64,000 nt of DNA, from positions 1 to 64,000 of the forward strand of contig NZ_WNHB01000008.1 of assembly GCF_009718825.1 (NCBI RefSeq), written 5' to 3'. The notes beneath the pieces were generated by a model. That model searched no databases. It was not told the origin of the DNA and saw only the letters and a program-made list of their open reading frames with translations. This DNA comes from Terrilactibacillus tamarindi. Lineage in GTDB: Bacteria; Bacillota; Bacilli; Bacillales; Sporolactobacillaceae. Position 1 is the first letter of the stretch; every line of letters starts with the position of its first letter. Positions 38,220-47,108 of the stretch are shown piece by piece. The translations under genes and the position numbers were made by a program.

Positions 38220-40853
38220 TTGAAAAATAAATTAATACTAATCGATGGAAATAATGTGGCTTTTCGTGCCTTTTTTGCCTTGCCGCTATTGAATACAGAT
38301 AAAGGAATTTATACGAATGCGATCTATGGTTTTGCAACCATGCTAATGAAGATTCTTGAAACAGAGAAACCAACGCATGTCCTTGTCGCTTTTGACGCAG
38401 GAAAGAAAACGTTTCGCCATGAGACGTATACCGAATATAAAGGAGGACGTCAAAAAACCCCTCCGGAATTATCGGAGCAATTCCCACTTATTTTGGAACT
38501 ATTAACCAAATTTGGTATCAAACATTATCAAGTTGAAAACTATGAAGCTGATGACATCATTGGTACGCTAGCAGAAAAGGCCGGACAAGAATCGTGGGAT
38601 GTTAAAGTCGTCACAGGGGATAAAGATTTTCTACAACTAGCAAATGATCAAGTCGAGATTGCTTTGATTCGGAAAGGCATCTCAGACGTCGAAAATTATA
38701 AACCAGCTGATGTTCAGGAACGGTATGGCATAGATCCAGGAAGAATCATTGACTTAAAAGGATTAATGGGCGACTCGTCCGACAATATCCCTGGTGTCCC
38801 TGGAGTGGGAGAAAAAACAGCGATTAAATTATTAAAACAATTTGGTACGATCGAAGGGGTTTATGAATCAATTGATGACGTATCTGGTAAAAAACTGAAA
38901 GAAAAGTTAATCGATCATCATGAGCAAGCGTTGATGAGTAAGAAATTAGCGACCATTGATCGAAAGGCTCCTGTTACCCTTTCTTTAGAAGATTGCCAGT
39001 ATACATTTGAAGTAACGAGTGAGTTGATTCATCTATTTAAAGAATTGGAGTTTCAATCGTTGTTGGATCGAATTGGAGCTGAAGAAACAATCGATCAAAA
39101 CGCACAAGATGAGGTTTTTGATTTTCAAACTTTAAGTGAAATAACGGAAGATCACCTTGAATCTCCGAGCTCTTTAATTGTTGAGGTAACCGATTCAAAT
39201 TATCATTACGGGGATATTCATGGAATTGGATTATCAAACAAAACAGGTTCTTATTTTATCCCTATCAAAACCGCTTTATCATCTGAAGTATTTCGAGCTT
39301 GGCTTGAAGATGAGAAGGCAGAGAAAGTTGTTTTTGACGGCAAGGAAGCGACGGTTGCTTTAAGCTGGCGAGAGGTTCATTTAAAAGGGATCATGTTTGA
39401 TATTCAACTTGCGTCTTACCTTATTGACCCTTCTGAAACCAATGATGATTTAGCTGCTATCTCTAAGAGAAATAACCTGTCTTATGTTTATTCTGACGAG
39501 GCTTTTTATGGAAAAGGAGCCAAACATAGAATACCGGAAGATGAAGAGTTAGGTGGTCACCTTGCAAGAAAAGCAGGAGCCTGTTTAGAATTGCTTCCCC
39601 TTCTTCAAAAGAAATTAGACGAAAATCAACAAACGTCGCTTTTTAATGAACTTGAATTACCGTTATCCCTAGTTCTTGCTGAAATGGAACGAATGGGTGT
39701 CAAAACAAGTCAAGAGACACTAGAACAAATGGGAGAAGAATTGACTCGTAAGTTAACAGAAATTGAACACGATATCTATGAGATGGTTGGGACAACCTTT
39801 AATTTGAATTCACCAAAACAATTGGGTGAAATCTTATTTGAAAAACTGCAACTTCCCGTTATTAAAAAGACAAAAACAGGCTATTCGACGTCAGCCGATG
39901 TCTTGGAAAAATTAGCACCACAACACGAAATGATTCCTAAGTTACTGGACTATCGTCAACTAGGTAAATTGAAGTCAACTTACATCGAGGGATTACTTAA
40001 AGTCATTCATCCGAAAACAGGACGTATTCACACAAGGTATAATCAAACATTGACACAAACGGGGCGGCTTAGTTCAATCGATCCTAATCTGCAAAATATA
40101 CCGATTCGATTGGAAGAAGGACGGAAGATTCGAAAAGCTTTCCTTCCATCAAAAGAGGACTGGGTTATTTTCTCAGCGGATTACTCTCAAATTGAATTGC
40201 GAGTTTTGGCCCATATTGCACAGGATGAACAACTTATAAAAGCCTTTGAAAATGGGATGGATATTCATACGAAGACAGCTATGGATGTTTTCGGTGTAAA
40301 AGAAGAAGATGTGACAAGTGTGATGAGACGACATGCAAAAGCCGTTAATTTTGGAATTGTCTATGGTATCAGTGATTACGGTTTATCACAAAGTCTTGGT
40401 ATAACAAGAAAAGAAGCTGGTCAATTCATTGAAGCGTATTTAGATAGTTTTCCTGGTGTCAAAAAATATATGGAAGATGTTGTGAAGAAGGCAAAAGAAG
40501 ATGGCTTTGTTACAACCTTATTACAAAGGCGTCGCTACTTGCCTGATATTAAAAGCCGAAACTTTAATCGTCGCAGCTTTGCCGAAAGAACAGCCATGAA
40601 TACGCCAATCCAAGGAACGGCTGCCGATATTATTAAACAAGCCATGGTTCAAATGTCTGAACGCTTAGTAGAAGAAAAATTAACAACAAACATGTTGCTG
40701 CAAGTTCATGATGAATTAATTTTTGAGGTCCCGGAAAATGAAATTGATACACTTAAACGAATCGTTCCTGATGTGATGGAGAATGCGGTAAAACTCGACG
40801 TCCCATTGAAAGTTGAATATGCTTATGGACCTACTTGGTACGATGCGAAGTAA
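38220..40853 (+). CDS. polA: DNA polymerase I PolA
   Basis: PolA fills gaps in repair and removes RNA primers through its 5'-3' nuclease. The 877-residue protein has an N-terminal FEN-type nuclease (LILIDGNNVAFRAFF, then VENYEADDIIGT and GDKDFLQL), a degenerate 3'-5' exonuclease-like domain (about 305-470) in which the expected D-x-E motif is replaced by VEVTDSN, and a family A polymerase with FSADYSQIELRVLAHIA, RRHAKAVNFGIVYG and LLQVHDELIFEVP. Proofreading is therefore probably absent, as in Bacillus Pol I. I choose TTG 38220, seven bases after GAGGAGA; ATG 38214 is too close to it. Confidence 0.96.
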   Translation: MKNKLILIDGNNVAFRAFFALPLLNTDKGIYTNAIYGFATMLMKILETEKPTHVLVAFDAGKKTFRHETYTEYKGGRQKTPPELSEQFPLILELLTKFGIKHYQVENYEADDIIGTLAEKAGQESWDVKVVTGDKDFLQLANDQVEIALIRKGISDVENYKPADVQERYGIDPGRIIDLKGLMGDSSDNIPGVPGVGEKTAIKLLKQFGTIEGVYESIDDVSGKKLKEKLIDHHEQALMSKKLATIDRKAPVTLSLEDCQYTFEVTSELIHLFKELEFQSLLDRIGAEETIDQNAQDEVFDFQTLSEITEDHLESPSSLIVEVTDSNYHYGDIHGIGLSNKTGSYFIPIKTALSSEVFRAWLEDEKAEKVVFDGKEATVALSWREVHLKGIMFDIQLASYLIDPSETNDDLAAISKRNNLSYVYSDEAFYGKGAKHRIPEDEELGGHLARKAGACLELLPLLQKKLDENQQTSLFNELELPLSLVLAEMERMGVKTSQETLEQMGEELTRKLTEIEHDIYEMVGTTFNLNSPKQLGEILFEKLQLPVIKKTKTGYSTSADVLEKLAPQHEMIPKLLDYRQLGKLKSTYIEGLLKVIHPKTGRIHTRYNQTLTQTGRLSSIDPNLQNIPIRLEEGRKIRKAFLPSKEDWVIFSADYSQIELRVLAHIAQDEQLIKAFENGMDIHTKTAMDVFGVKEEDVTSVMRRHAKAVNFGIVYGISDYGLSQSLGITRKEAGQFIEAYLDSFPGVKKYMEDVVKKAKEDGFVTTLLQRRRYLPDIKSRNFNRRSFAERTAMNTPIQGTAADIIKQAMVQMSERLVEEKLTTNMLLQVHDELIFEVPENEIDTLKRIVPDVMENAVKLDVPLKVEYAYGPTWYDAK

Positions 40854-40878
40854 GACATGTTGAAAGGAAGAAACTCCA

Positions 40879-41709
40879 TTGCCAGAACTACCAGAAGTTG
40901 AGACGGTTAAGCGAACGCTTAATGATTTAATTAAAGGAAAAACCATACAAGATGTGAAGGTTTTGTGGCCCAACATAATAAAAAAGCCAACAAACACAAC
41001 CGAATTTGTACACCTTTTAAGTGGCCAAACGATTCATCAAGTAGAAAGGCGCGGCAAGTTTCTCATTTTTCATCTCGATGATAGTGTACTTGTCTCTCAC
41101 CTTCGTATGGAAGGGAAATATCGTTTATATCAAGCGGATGAGCCTCTAAATAAACATGCCCATGTGATTTTTATTTTCAACGACAATACGGCGTTACATT
41201 ATTTAGACGTCCGGAAATTTGGAACGATGCACATTTTTAAGAAGGGGGAAGAGGAAAGGAATAAGCCCCTTTCCCAACTTGGACCTGAACCATTTGATCC
41301 AGAGTTCACCCCTCGATTTCTTTTTGAAAAATGTAAACGGACGAATCGAACCATAAAGCAAGTGTTACTTGATCAAAGTATTGTCGTTGGGCTTGGAAAC
41401 ATCTATGTAGATGAGGTGCTCTTTCAAGCGAAGATTCATCCTACAACAGCTGCCTCAAATCTATCACGTGAAAAGATTAACGATTTGCATCAATCAATCG
41501 TTGAGATACTCACGAAAGCGATAACCTTAGGTGGAAGCACGATTCGAACCTATGTCAATAGTCAAGGAACGAAAGGAACCTTTCAAGATAGACTGGCTGT
41601 GTACGGTCGAGATGACCAACCTTGTCCGCGTTGTGGTACTTTAATCCAAAAAATAAAAGTAGGGGGAAGAGGAACGCACTTCTGCCCGAACTGTCAGGGA
41701 GATATGTGA
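40879..41709 (+). CDS. mutM: Formamidopyrimidine-DNA glycosylase MutM
   Basis: MutM excises 8-oxoguanine and ring-opened purines and nicks the abasic site. The 276-residue protein starts with the essential PELPEVETVKR (the N-terminal proline is the nucleophile once fMet is removed), has the helix-two-turn-helix region near 150-175 and a C-terminal four-cysteine zinc finger (CPRCGTLIQK to FCPNCQ). The start is TTG 40879 after AAGGAAG. It lies in a repair-linked run polA-mutM-coaE, as in B. subtilis. Confidence 0.96.
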   Translation: MPELPEVETVKRTLNDLIKGKTIQDVKVLWPNIIKKPTNTTEFVHLLSGQTIHQVERRGKFLIFHLDDSVLVSHLRMEGKYRLYQADEPLNKHAHVIFIFNDNTALHYLDVRKFGTMHIFKKGEEERNKPLSQLGPEPFDPEFTPRFLFEKCKRTNRTIKQVLLDQSIVVGLGNIYVDEVLFQAKIHPTTAASNLSREKINDLHQSIVEILTKAITLGGSTIRTYVNSQGTKGTFQDRLAVYGRDDQPCPRCGTLIQKIKVGGRGTHFCPNCQGDM

Positions 41710-41711
41710 CT

Positions 41712-42308
41712 ATGTTAAAAATCGGTTTAACGGGGGGCATTGCAAGCGGAAAAAGTACCGTGGCAAAGATGCTTTCGAATTATCACATCCCTATTATTGA
41801 TGCTGACAAGATTGCCCGTCAGGTGGTAGAGCCTGGAGAACCTGTATTTTGTCAAATCATTGAAACATTTGGAGAAGATTTAATTTTACCAGATGGAACT
41901 TTAAATCGAAAAAAACTAGGGGATATAATTTTTAACAATCAAGAAAAACGTGAAACACTCAATAAGATGATTCATCCCATGATTGGTGAAATCATGATGA
42001 GAAAAGTAAAGCAATATGAGGAGTCTCATCAAAAATCAGTTGTACTCGATATTCCTTTACTTTTTGAAAGTAACTTAACGCATCTAGTAGATAAAATTCT
42101 ACTCGTGTACGTTAATAATGATCTTCAAACAAAGCGTCTAATGGAAAGAAACCACTTAACGTTAGAGGAAGCTAAGAGTCGGATCACTTCTCAACTTCCT
42201 CTCTTCCAAAAAAAAGCCATGAGTGATTATATTATTGATAACTCAGGATCAAAAGAAGAAACCCAAAAGCAAGTCTATGAGGTGTTGAAATTATGGAGAA
42301 TTCTTTAG
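41712..42308 (+). CDS. coaE: Dephospho-CoA kinase CoaE
   Basis: CoaE adds the 3'-phosphate to dephospho-CoA, the last step of CoA synthesis. The 198-residue P-loop kinase shows the Walker A GLTGGIASGKST at residue 6, DADKIARQVVEPG near 33, and DIPLLFES near 112. The start ATG 41712 lies two bases after mutM; longer open frames read through mutM and are not credible. ytaF and gapB, found in this neighbourhood in B. subtilis, are absent. Confidence 0.95.
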   Translation: MLKIGLTGGIASGKSTVAKMLSNYHIPIIDADKIARQVVEPGEPVFCQIIETFGEDLILPDGTLNRKKLGDIIFNNQEKRETLNKMIHPMIGEIMMRKVKQYEESHQKSVVLDIPLLFESNLTHLVDKILLVYVNNDLQTKRLMERNHLTLEEAKSRITSQLPLFQKKAMSDYIIDNSGSKEETQKQVYEVLKLWRIL

Positions 42309-42414
42309 ATACTTAGAGTATACGGTATGATATAATGTGGTTTGTTATAAGAACAAAAGAGTTGAGTTTGATGGGATTTTTTCCTTAACATATAAGTTTG
42401 AGAGGGATTTTATT

Positions 42415-42798
42415 ATGGATGGAATGGGACGCCATATTATTTCAGAACTTTGGGGTTGTGACGAAAAAAAATTGAACAATCTAGAACTTATAAAACAGCT
42501 TATACTGGATACAGTGAAAGACACGAAAGCGGAAATTCGTAAGATTGTTTTTCATAAGTTTGACCCCCAAGGCATTAGTGGTGTTGTTATCTTTTCTGAA
42601 TCACATGTGACGATTCATAGTATTCCTGAACATGGCTATGCCAGTATTGATATTTATTCATGCCATGATCAGATTGATCCTAAAGTATCGACAGAAAATA
42701 TTGCAGAAGTGCTTCATGCAAAAGTCTCCGAAAAAACGGAGTTCACTGGAGAACATGGTCCCGTTCTCTTTACGAATAAAGAAGCGGCTTCTATTTAA
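42415..42798 (+). CDS. speD: S-adenosylmethionine decarboxylase proenzyme SpeD
   Basis: SpeD makes decarboxylated SAM, the aminopropyl donor for spermidine. It is a 127-residue prokaryotic class 1b proenzyme. Self-cleavage should occur between Glu62 and Ser63 (FSESHVTIHS), turning Ser63 into the pyruvoyl cofactor. The conserved MGRHIISELWGCD opens the protein and PEHGYASIDIYSC follows the cleavage site. ATG 42415 follows GAGAGGGA. A longer frame from 42337 is upstream leader, with a TATAAT at 42331-42336. Confidence 0.95.
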   Translation: MDGMGRHIISELWGCDEKKLNNLELIKQLILDTVKDTKAEIRKIVFHKFDPQGISGVVIFSESHVTIHSIPEHGYASIDIYSCHDQIDPKVSTENIAEVLHAKVSEKTEFTGEHGPVLFTNKEAASI

Positions 42799-42902
42799 CG
42801 GTGCCAGGTACCTTGTTTTGTGATGTAGATGTAGATGCAATGATGAAGGTGTCTTTTTGGACAACCTCTTTAAATAAAATGGAGCTAGCGAGGTGACATG
42901 AC

Positions 42903-43370
42903 ATGCGATGTCCAAATTGTAAAGGTATAGGAACAAAAGTCCTTGACTCGAGACCTGTGAGTGATGGACGATCGATCAGAAGAAGACGTGAATGTGAAAC
43001 GTGTCAGTACCGTTTTACGACTTTTGAAACGATTGAAGAAATACCCTTGATTGTTATCAAAAAAGGCGACAATCGTGAAACGTTCAATCGTGACAAAATG
43101 CTCCGAGGATTAATCAAAGCTTGTGAAAAAAGGCCTGTCTCACTAGAAAAATTAGAATCCATTGTTCAACGCGTTGAAAAACACTTACGTAGGCAAGGAA
43201 TCTCAGAGATTCATAGTCATGACATTGGAGAGCTCGTGATGAATGAATTAGCTAAAGTCGATGATGTGGCTTATGTCCGTTTTGCCTCAGTCTATCGTCA
43301 ATTTAAAGACATCAATGTTTTCATGGAAGAATTGAATGAATTACTAAAGAATGCCAAAAAAGGCGAGTGA
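42903..43370 (+). CDS. nrdR: Transcriptional repressor NrdR
   Basis: NrdR represses ribonucleotide reductase genes in response to dATP/ATP. The 155-residue protein has an N-terminal zinc ribbon ([15 protein letters not shown] to [12 protein letters not shown]) and an ATP-cone domain (about 49-139). The ATG follows GAGGTGAC. It lies directly upstream of dnaB and dnaI, which is the usual Bacillales order. No nrd genes are in the window. Confidence 0.96.
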   Translation: MRCPNCKGIGTKVLDSRPVSDGRSIRRRRECETCQYRFTTFETIEEIPLIVIKKGDNRETFNRDKMLRGLIKACEKRPVSLEKLESIVQRVEKHLRRQGISEIHSHDIGELVMNELAKVDDVAYVRFASVYRQFKDINVFMEELNELLKNAKKGE

Positions 43371-43396
43371 AATTTTTGTACTTGAGGTGATAGAAA

Positions 43397-44773
43397 ATGC
43401 AGCAGCAATCATGGAAAGAGGTACTTCCCGGAGATCAATATACTGTGCAAATTAATGGTATACTCCATTTCTATGATCAGAAAATTATCACCCGGCTCTA
43501 TCAACCGTTGATTGGAATAGGAGCAAGCTGTTTATATACGACACTTTGGCATGAAGTTGATGAAGCATCATTTTCTACGGATGCCTTAACCCACCATCAT
43601 CTCATGGCAGAGTTAAACTTACCGCTCGATACAATTCTAGAAGAAAGAAAAAAACTAGAAGCTATTGGTTTATTAAAAACACACAAGAAATCAGAGGAAA
43701 ACGTATCGTTTATCTATGAATTACAACCACCGCTTTCGCCTCATGTTTTTTTCACTGATGGATTACTAAATATTTACTTATACAATCGTATTGGTGGACG
43801 AGACTATGCACGATTAAAAAAGCGTTTTAGCCATGAGAACACGCTAGATGAATCGTATAAAGATGTAACAGCTAAATTTAATGATGTTTTCGAATCAACA
43901 TTCAAAGACCATAAAGACTATCAATCGACTGATATCGAAACCATACCAGAACATCGTGTATGGGATGGACGATCGGACGGGCAAGTCCCAACACTTAAAG
44001 AAATGTTTGATTTTGATCAATTGTTTCAATATTTATCAGATGTCATCATTTCAAAAGACGCCTTTACGAAAGAGGCTATCGATACTGTAGAGAAACTCGC
44101 TTTTGTTTACAAATTAGATCCACTTGATATGAGTCGAATTATTCAATCTGCCTTTTTGCATACGGGTGAGATTGACATCGAATTATTAAGAAAAGCGGTA
44201 AGAGATGACTATCAATTTAAGCAAGGACAATCGTTACCTGCCCTCAGTCAAAGAACCCAGCCATTACCATATCGAGAAATGACTTCAAAAGAGCCAAAAA
44301 CAGATGAAGAACGTCTTATTCAACAATATGAAACATTATCCCCTTATGATATCCTTGAACAATTGTCTGGTGGAGCAAAACCTGCCGCTCCAGATTTACG
44401 ATTAATAGAGGAAATCATGCTTGATCAGAAATTAAATGCGGGTGTTGTTAATGTGTTGATTCACTATGTGATGATTACGAGTGATTATAAATTGATCAAA
44501 AACCATGTGCTGAAAATTGCGGCTCAATGGGCAAGAAAACACGTTAAGACAGTCAGGCAAGCCATGGATCTAGCCAAACATGAACAAGAAAAATATGATG
44601 AATGGAAAACGAATCAAACCAAGACGAAAAATTCATCTAGAAAAAATAGTCGTAAAGAAAAGTTACCTAAATGGATGAACAAAAAAGAGGATGGCGGGCA
44701 GCAGTCAACATTGTCTGATGAAGAAGCTGCTAAACAGGAAGAGTGGCTACGAAATTACTTAAATGACATCTAA
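43397..44773 (+). CDS. dnaB: Replication initiation and membrane attachment protein DnaB
   Basis: In Firmicutes DnaB is a helicase-loading cofactor, not the helicase itself. It works with DnaD and DnaI at oriC and at restart sites. The 458-residue protein has an N-terminal winged-helix part (about 1-115) and a DnaD-like/DnaB_2 domain (about 320-400), then a basic low-complexity linker rich in K, T, N and S (about 405-430) before a short acidic end. ATG 43397 follows GAGGTGAT. It is followed by a shortened repeat element and then dnaI. Confidence 0.93.
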   Translation: MQQQSWKEVLPGDQYTVQINGILHFYDQKIITRLYQPLIGIGASCLYTTLWHEVDEASFSTDALTHHHLMAELNLPLDTILEERKKLEAIGLLKTHKKSEENVSFIYELQPPLSPHVFFTDGLLNIYLYNRIGGRDYARLKKRFSHENTLDESYKDVTAKFNDVFESTFKDHKDYQSTDIETIPEHRVWDGRSDGQVPTLKEMFDFDQLFQYLSDVIISKDAFTKEAIDTVEKLAFVYKLDPLDMSRIIQSAFLHTGEIDIELLRKAVRDDYQFKQGQSLPALSQRTQPLPYREMTSKEPKTDEERLIQQYETLSPYDILEQLSGGAKPAAPDLRLIEEIMLDQKLNAGVVNVLIHYVMITSDYKLIKNHVLKIAAQWARKHVKTVRQAMDLAKHEQEKYDEWKTNQTKTKNSSRKNSRKEKLPKWMNKKEDGGQQSTLSDEEAAKQEEWLRNYLNDI

Positions 44774-44822
44774 TAAAGTGAAACTTCCATCAATGGGGGT
44801 CTTACTGCCCATTAAGGCGGGA
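44772..44822 (+). repeat. Structured intergenic repeat, copy C (internally deleted)
   Basis: The first 21 bases match the 5' end of the full copy B (AAAGTGAAACTTCCATCA). The rest matches its 3' end (GGGGGTCTTACTGCCCATTAAGGCGGGA in two joined parts). The join is at a GGGGGT run that occurs in both halves of copy B, so a deletion between short direct repeats would explain it. It occupies the dnaB-dnaI junction without breaking the likely operon. Confidence 0.75.
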
Positions 44823-44874
44823 TGACTGTATAAAATGATGATTTGAAATAAGTATATGAGGGGGGTGAAAGGTA

Positions 44875-45816
44875 ATGGAATCCATAAAAGACGTTATTCG
44901 AAAGATATCGGGTGGAAAGTCTCCACTGGAACAATCTGAAAAGATGCTTAAAGAACTGCTTGAGGATAAAGATGTACTTGAATTCTTGAAGCGTAAAGAA
45001 GGTCAAGGCATCACACGCAGTGATTTATTAAAAAATGTTCCGAAACTCTATCAATTCGTGAATGAACGGCACCATTGTCGTGAATGCCCGGGGTTGAAAA
45101 ATTGTCCAAATATGATGCAAGGGTTTAGACCCGATCTTGTGAATGATAAAGAATCGTTAAATCTCACCTTTTCTCCTTGTCCATTAAAAGAAGCGGAAGA
45201 CATGAAACAAAAACAAAAGGGCCTAATTAAAAGTTTTTATGTTCCAAAGGAAATTTTAACAGCTGATTTCCAATCCTTTATTCCAGATATTAAACGTAAG
45301 GATTCTATTCTTGCCGCTGGAGAGTTTATCAAAGGATATCTTGATTCTCCGACAGATGTAAAAGGATTGTATTTATATGGGGAATTTGGTGTTGGAAAAA
45401 CCTATTTAGCTGGAGCTATTGTCAATGAACTTGCCAAGAGGAAAGGCATTTCTTCGATGCTCGTGTACACACCAGACTTTTTCCGAGAAATGAGACAATC
45501 GATTCAAGATGGAACGGTTGATGAAAAACTAGAAACCGTGAAAAAAGTCCCTGTCCTTGTTTTAGACGACATAGGAGCTGAAACGATGACACCATGGATA
45601 CGAGATGACATTTTGGGTAGTATCCTTCAGTACCGTATGATGGAAAGCTTACCGACTATTTACACCTCGAATAAAGATTTTGATGATTTAGAAGCGCATC
45701 TTTCCTATTCAGATAAGAGTGGCGAAGAAACACTTAAAGCCAAACGAATCATGGAACGTATTCGTTACTATACGACATTTGTACAAATGGAAGGAGATAA
45801 CCGGAGAGGATCATAA
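44875..45816 (+). CDS. dnaI: Primosomal helicase loader DnaI
   Basis: DnaI is an AAA+ ATPase that loads the replicative helicase DnaC. The 313-residue protein has an N-terminal helicase-binding domain with a cysteine/histidine cluster (HHCRECPGLKNCPNM near residue 65) that binds zinc in the B. subtilis protein, a Walker A YGEFGVGKTYLAGA near 168, Walker B VPVLVLDDIGAE near 225, and a C-terminal arginine-containing sensor region. ATG 44875 follows GGGGGGTGAAAGG. A terminator overlaps its stop codon. Confidence 0.95.
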   Translation: MESIKDVIRKISGGKSPLEQSEKMLKELLEDKDVLEFLKRKEGQGITRSDLLKNVPKLYQFVNERHHCRECPGLKNCPNMMQGFRPDLVNDKESLNLTFSPCPLKEAEDMKQKQKGLIKSFYVPKEILTADFQSFIPDIKRKDSILAAGEFIKGYLDSPTDVKGLYLYGEFGVGKTYLAGAIVNELAKRKGISSMLVYTPDFFREMRQSIQDGTVDEKLETVKKVPVLVLDDIGAETMTPWIRDDILGSILQYRMMESLPTIYTSNKDFDDLEAHLSYSDKSGEETLKAKRIMERIRYYTTFVQMEGDNRRGS

Positions 45817-45834
45817 CGGTTATCTCCTTTTTTC
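45791..45834 (+). terminator. Intrinsic terminator of dnaB-dnaI
   Basis: A 13-bp perfect stem (45791-45803 with 45817-45829) and a T-tract. The left arm lies inside the last dnaI codons and the stop codon is in the loop. Confidence 0.88.
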
Positions 45835-45898
45835 TAAAGTTTAAGCATGTTTTAAAGCTTGGTCCCATATAGTGTATTAAGGAAAGATGGGGGGGACC

Positions 45899-46741
45899 AT
45901 GTTGATCACAATTACGTTTTCATCCCGGCAGGAAGTCATGTCTTTACATAAAAAACTATCATTAGCAAAAACGAAATCACTCCATATGGAATTAAAGGAT
46001 CAGACGCTAAAGATAGAGACCATGGTCAAAGAACGGACTTGCCGAACGGAACTTATTCAACTTTTTATCGATTTTATTATGGACATGTTTGAGAAGAAAT
46101 GGCTAGTCGATATACTAGAAAATCAATTTTACTTTAAATATCCGGAAGAAAAAGAAGAAATTCTAGATATTGTATATGCCATATTTGACGGAGAAAAGGA
46201 AGATTTACCAGATGTTGAACATCTTCCAAATCGTAGAGAAATCATTGCTCGGGATCTTGACGAGATCTTTCTTCATTCCTCTACATTTTCATTTGAATCA
46301 TTAAAAACGTTTCGTCTATCAAAATATCGAGCTTGCCTAAGAAGGTACGTTGAACTCGCCATTGATGAGTATAAATTACAGCAGGAATATCTTGCTTTTG
46401 TTGATAAATTGCGCCGAATTATACGCAGCTATCGCTCCCTGCACCATACCATTTATGTACTAGATGACAAGCCGTTTCGACTCTTCGACGAGAATCATAA
46501 ACTTATTCAAAATACGCACTCCATTCGATCATTTTATCCGTTATTAAAGCAGTGGGGAGTCGATGCTGAACCATCAATATTGCTAACTTTAATTGGGTTA
46601 GCTCCACAATATGTCAATGTTTATACAGATAGACCTGATTCTGGCATGATGCGTACTTTAAAAAATGTATTTGAAGAACGTGTTCAATTCTTTCCTAGAC
46701 AGAAAAAAATTCTAACTGAAAAAGTATTAGATTCAAAATGA
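45899..46741 (+). CDS. ytxC: Sporulation protein YtxC
   Basis: YtxC is a sporulation-associated protein of unknown mechanism found beside dnaI in Bacillales. The 280-residue protein is largely helical with no clear signal peptide or transmembrane helix, and has a family-like C-terminal segment (LIGLAPQYVNVYTDRPDSGMM). The start is uncertain between ATG 45899 (after a G-run) and ATG 45887, which is nearly touching an AAGGAAAG. thrS, next in B. subtilis, is missing. Confidence 0.82.
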   Translation: MLITITFSSRQEVMSLHKKLSLAKTKSLHMELKDQTLKIETMVKERTCRTELIQLFIDFIMDMFEKKWLVDILENQFYFKYPEEKEEILDIVYAIFDGEKEDLPDVEHLPNRREIIARDLDEIFLHSSTFSFESLKTFRLSKYRACLRRYVELAIDEYKLQQEYLAFVDKLRRIIRSYRSLHHTIYVLDDKPFRLFDENHKLIQNTHSIRSFYPLLKQWGVDAEPSILLTLIGLAPQYVNVYTDRPDSGMMRTLKNVFEERVQFFPRQKKILTEKVLDSK

Positions 46742-46828
46742 ATGACCTCTTCTAACCCTTTTTTCTTGCATAACCGGAACATCTCTGCTAAACTAATTCA
46801 GGTTGCAAATGCATTGATGATTTTAAAC

Positions 46829-46857
46829 TTGATTGTATCGATAAAGCGTGATATACT
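46829..46857 (+). promoter_or_regulatory. Sigma-A promoter of the infC operon
   Basis: TTGATT (46829-46834) and TATACT (46852-46857) are separated by 17 bp. The transcript would start near 46864 with a leader of about 245 nt ending at infC. Confidence 0.75.
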
Positions 46858-46863
46858 AGGGAA

Positions 46864-47040
46864 AGTGATTAGAAGATATCGAGCAAAAGAAGAAGCACCC
46901 GCTTCTCACCTGATCGACGCTAAAAGTGTTTGACTAAAAAGAACCTACTTGAATCTTTTTAGCGCCCTTATGAGCAGTTGCCAGGTTTGTGATGTTGAGA
47001 TATACATGTGGGTGCGTTCGTGCGCCCACATTTTTTATTT
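46864..47040 (+). promoter_or_regulatory. L20-type ribosomal protein leader with terminator upstream of infC
   Basis: The leader holds a GAAGCACCCGCTTC segment near 46889, a long-range stem (CGCTAAAAG near 46918 with CTTTTTAGCG near 46955), and a terminator (TGTGGGTGCG, TTCG, TGCGCCCACA, T-tract; about 47007-47037) 70 bp before infC. In B. subtilis, L20 represses infC-rpmI-rplT through premature termination in such a leader. The assignment rests on position, architecture and the downstream genes. Confidence 0.7.
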
Positions 47041-47108
47041 GTGTGGATTTTGCTCATTCTTTTCAAAATAATAAGTAGCTAGCGCAAATTATTTGGAGGT
47101 GGCTCAAT

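Noticed and set aside
46742-46933. 63-codon open frame after ytxC
   Set aside because: It runs across the infC promoter and into the structured leader, with no ribosome binding site of its own.
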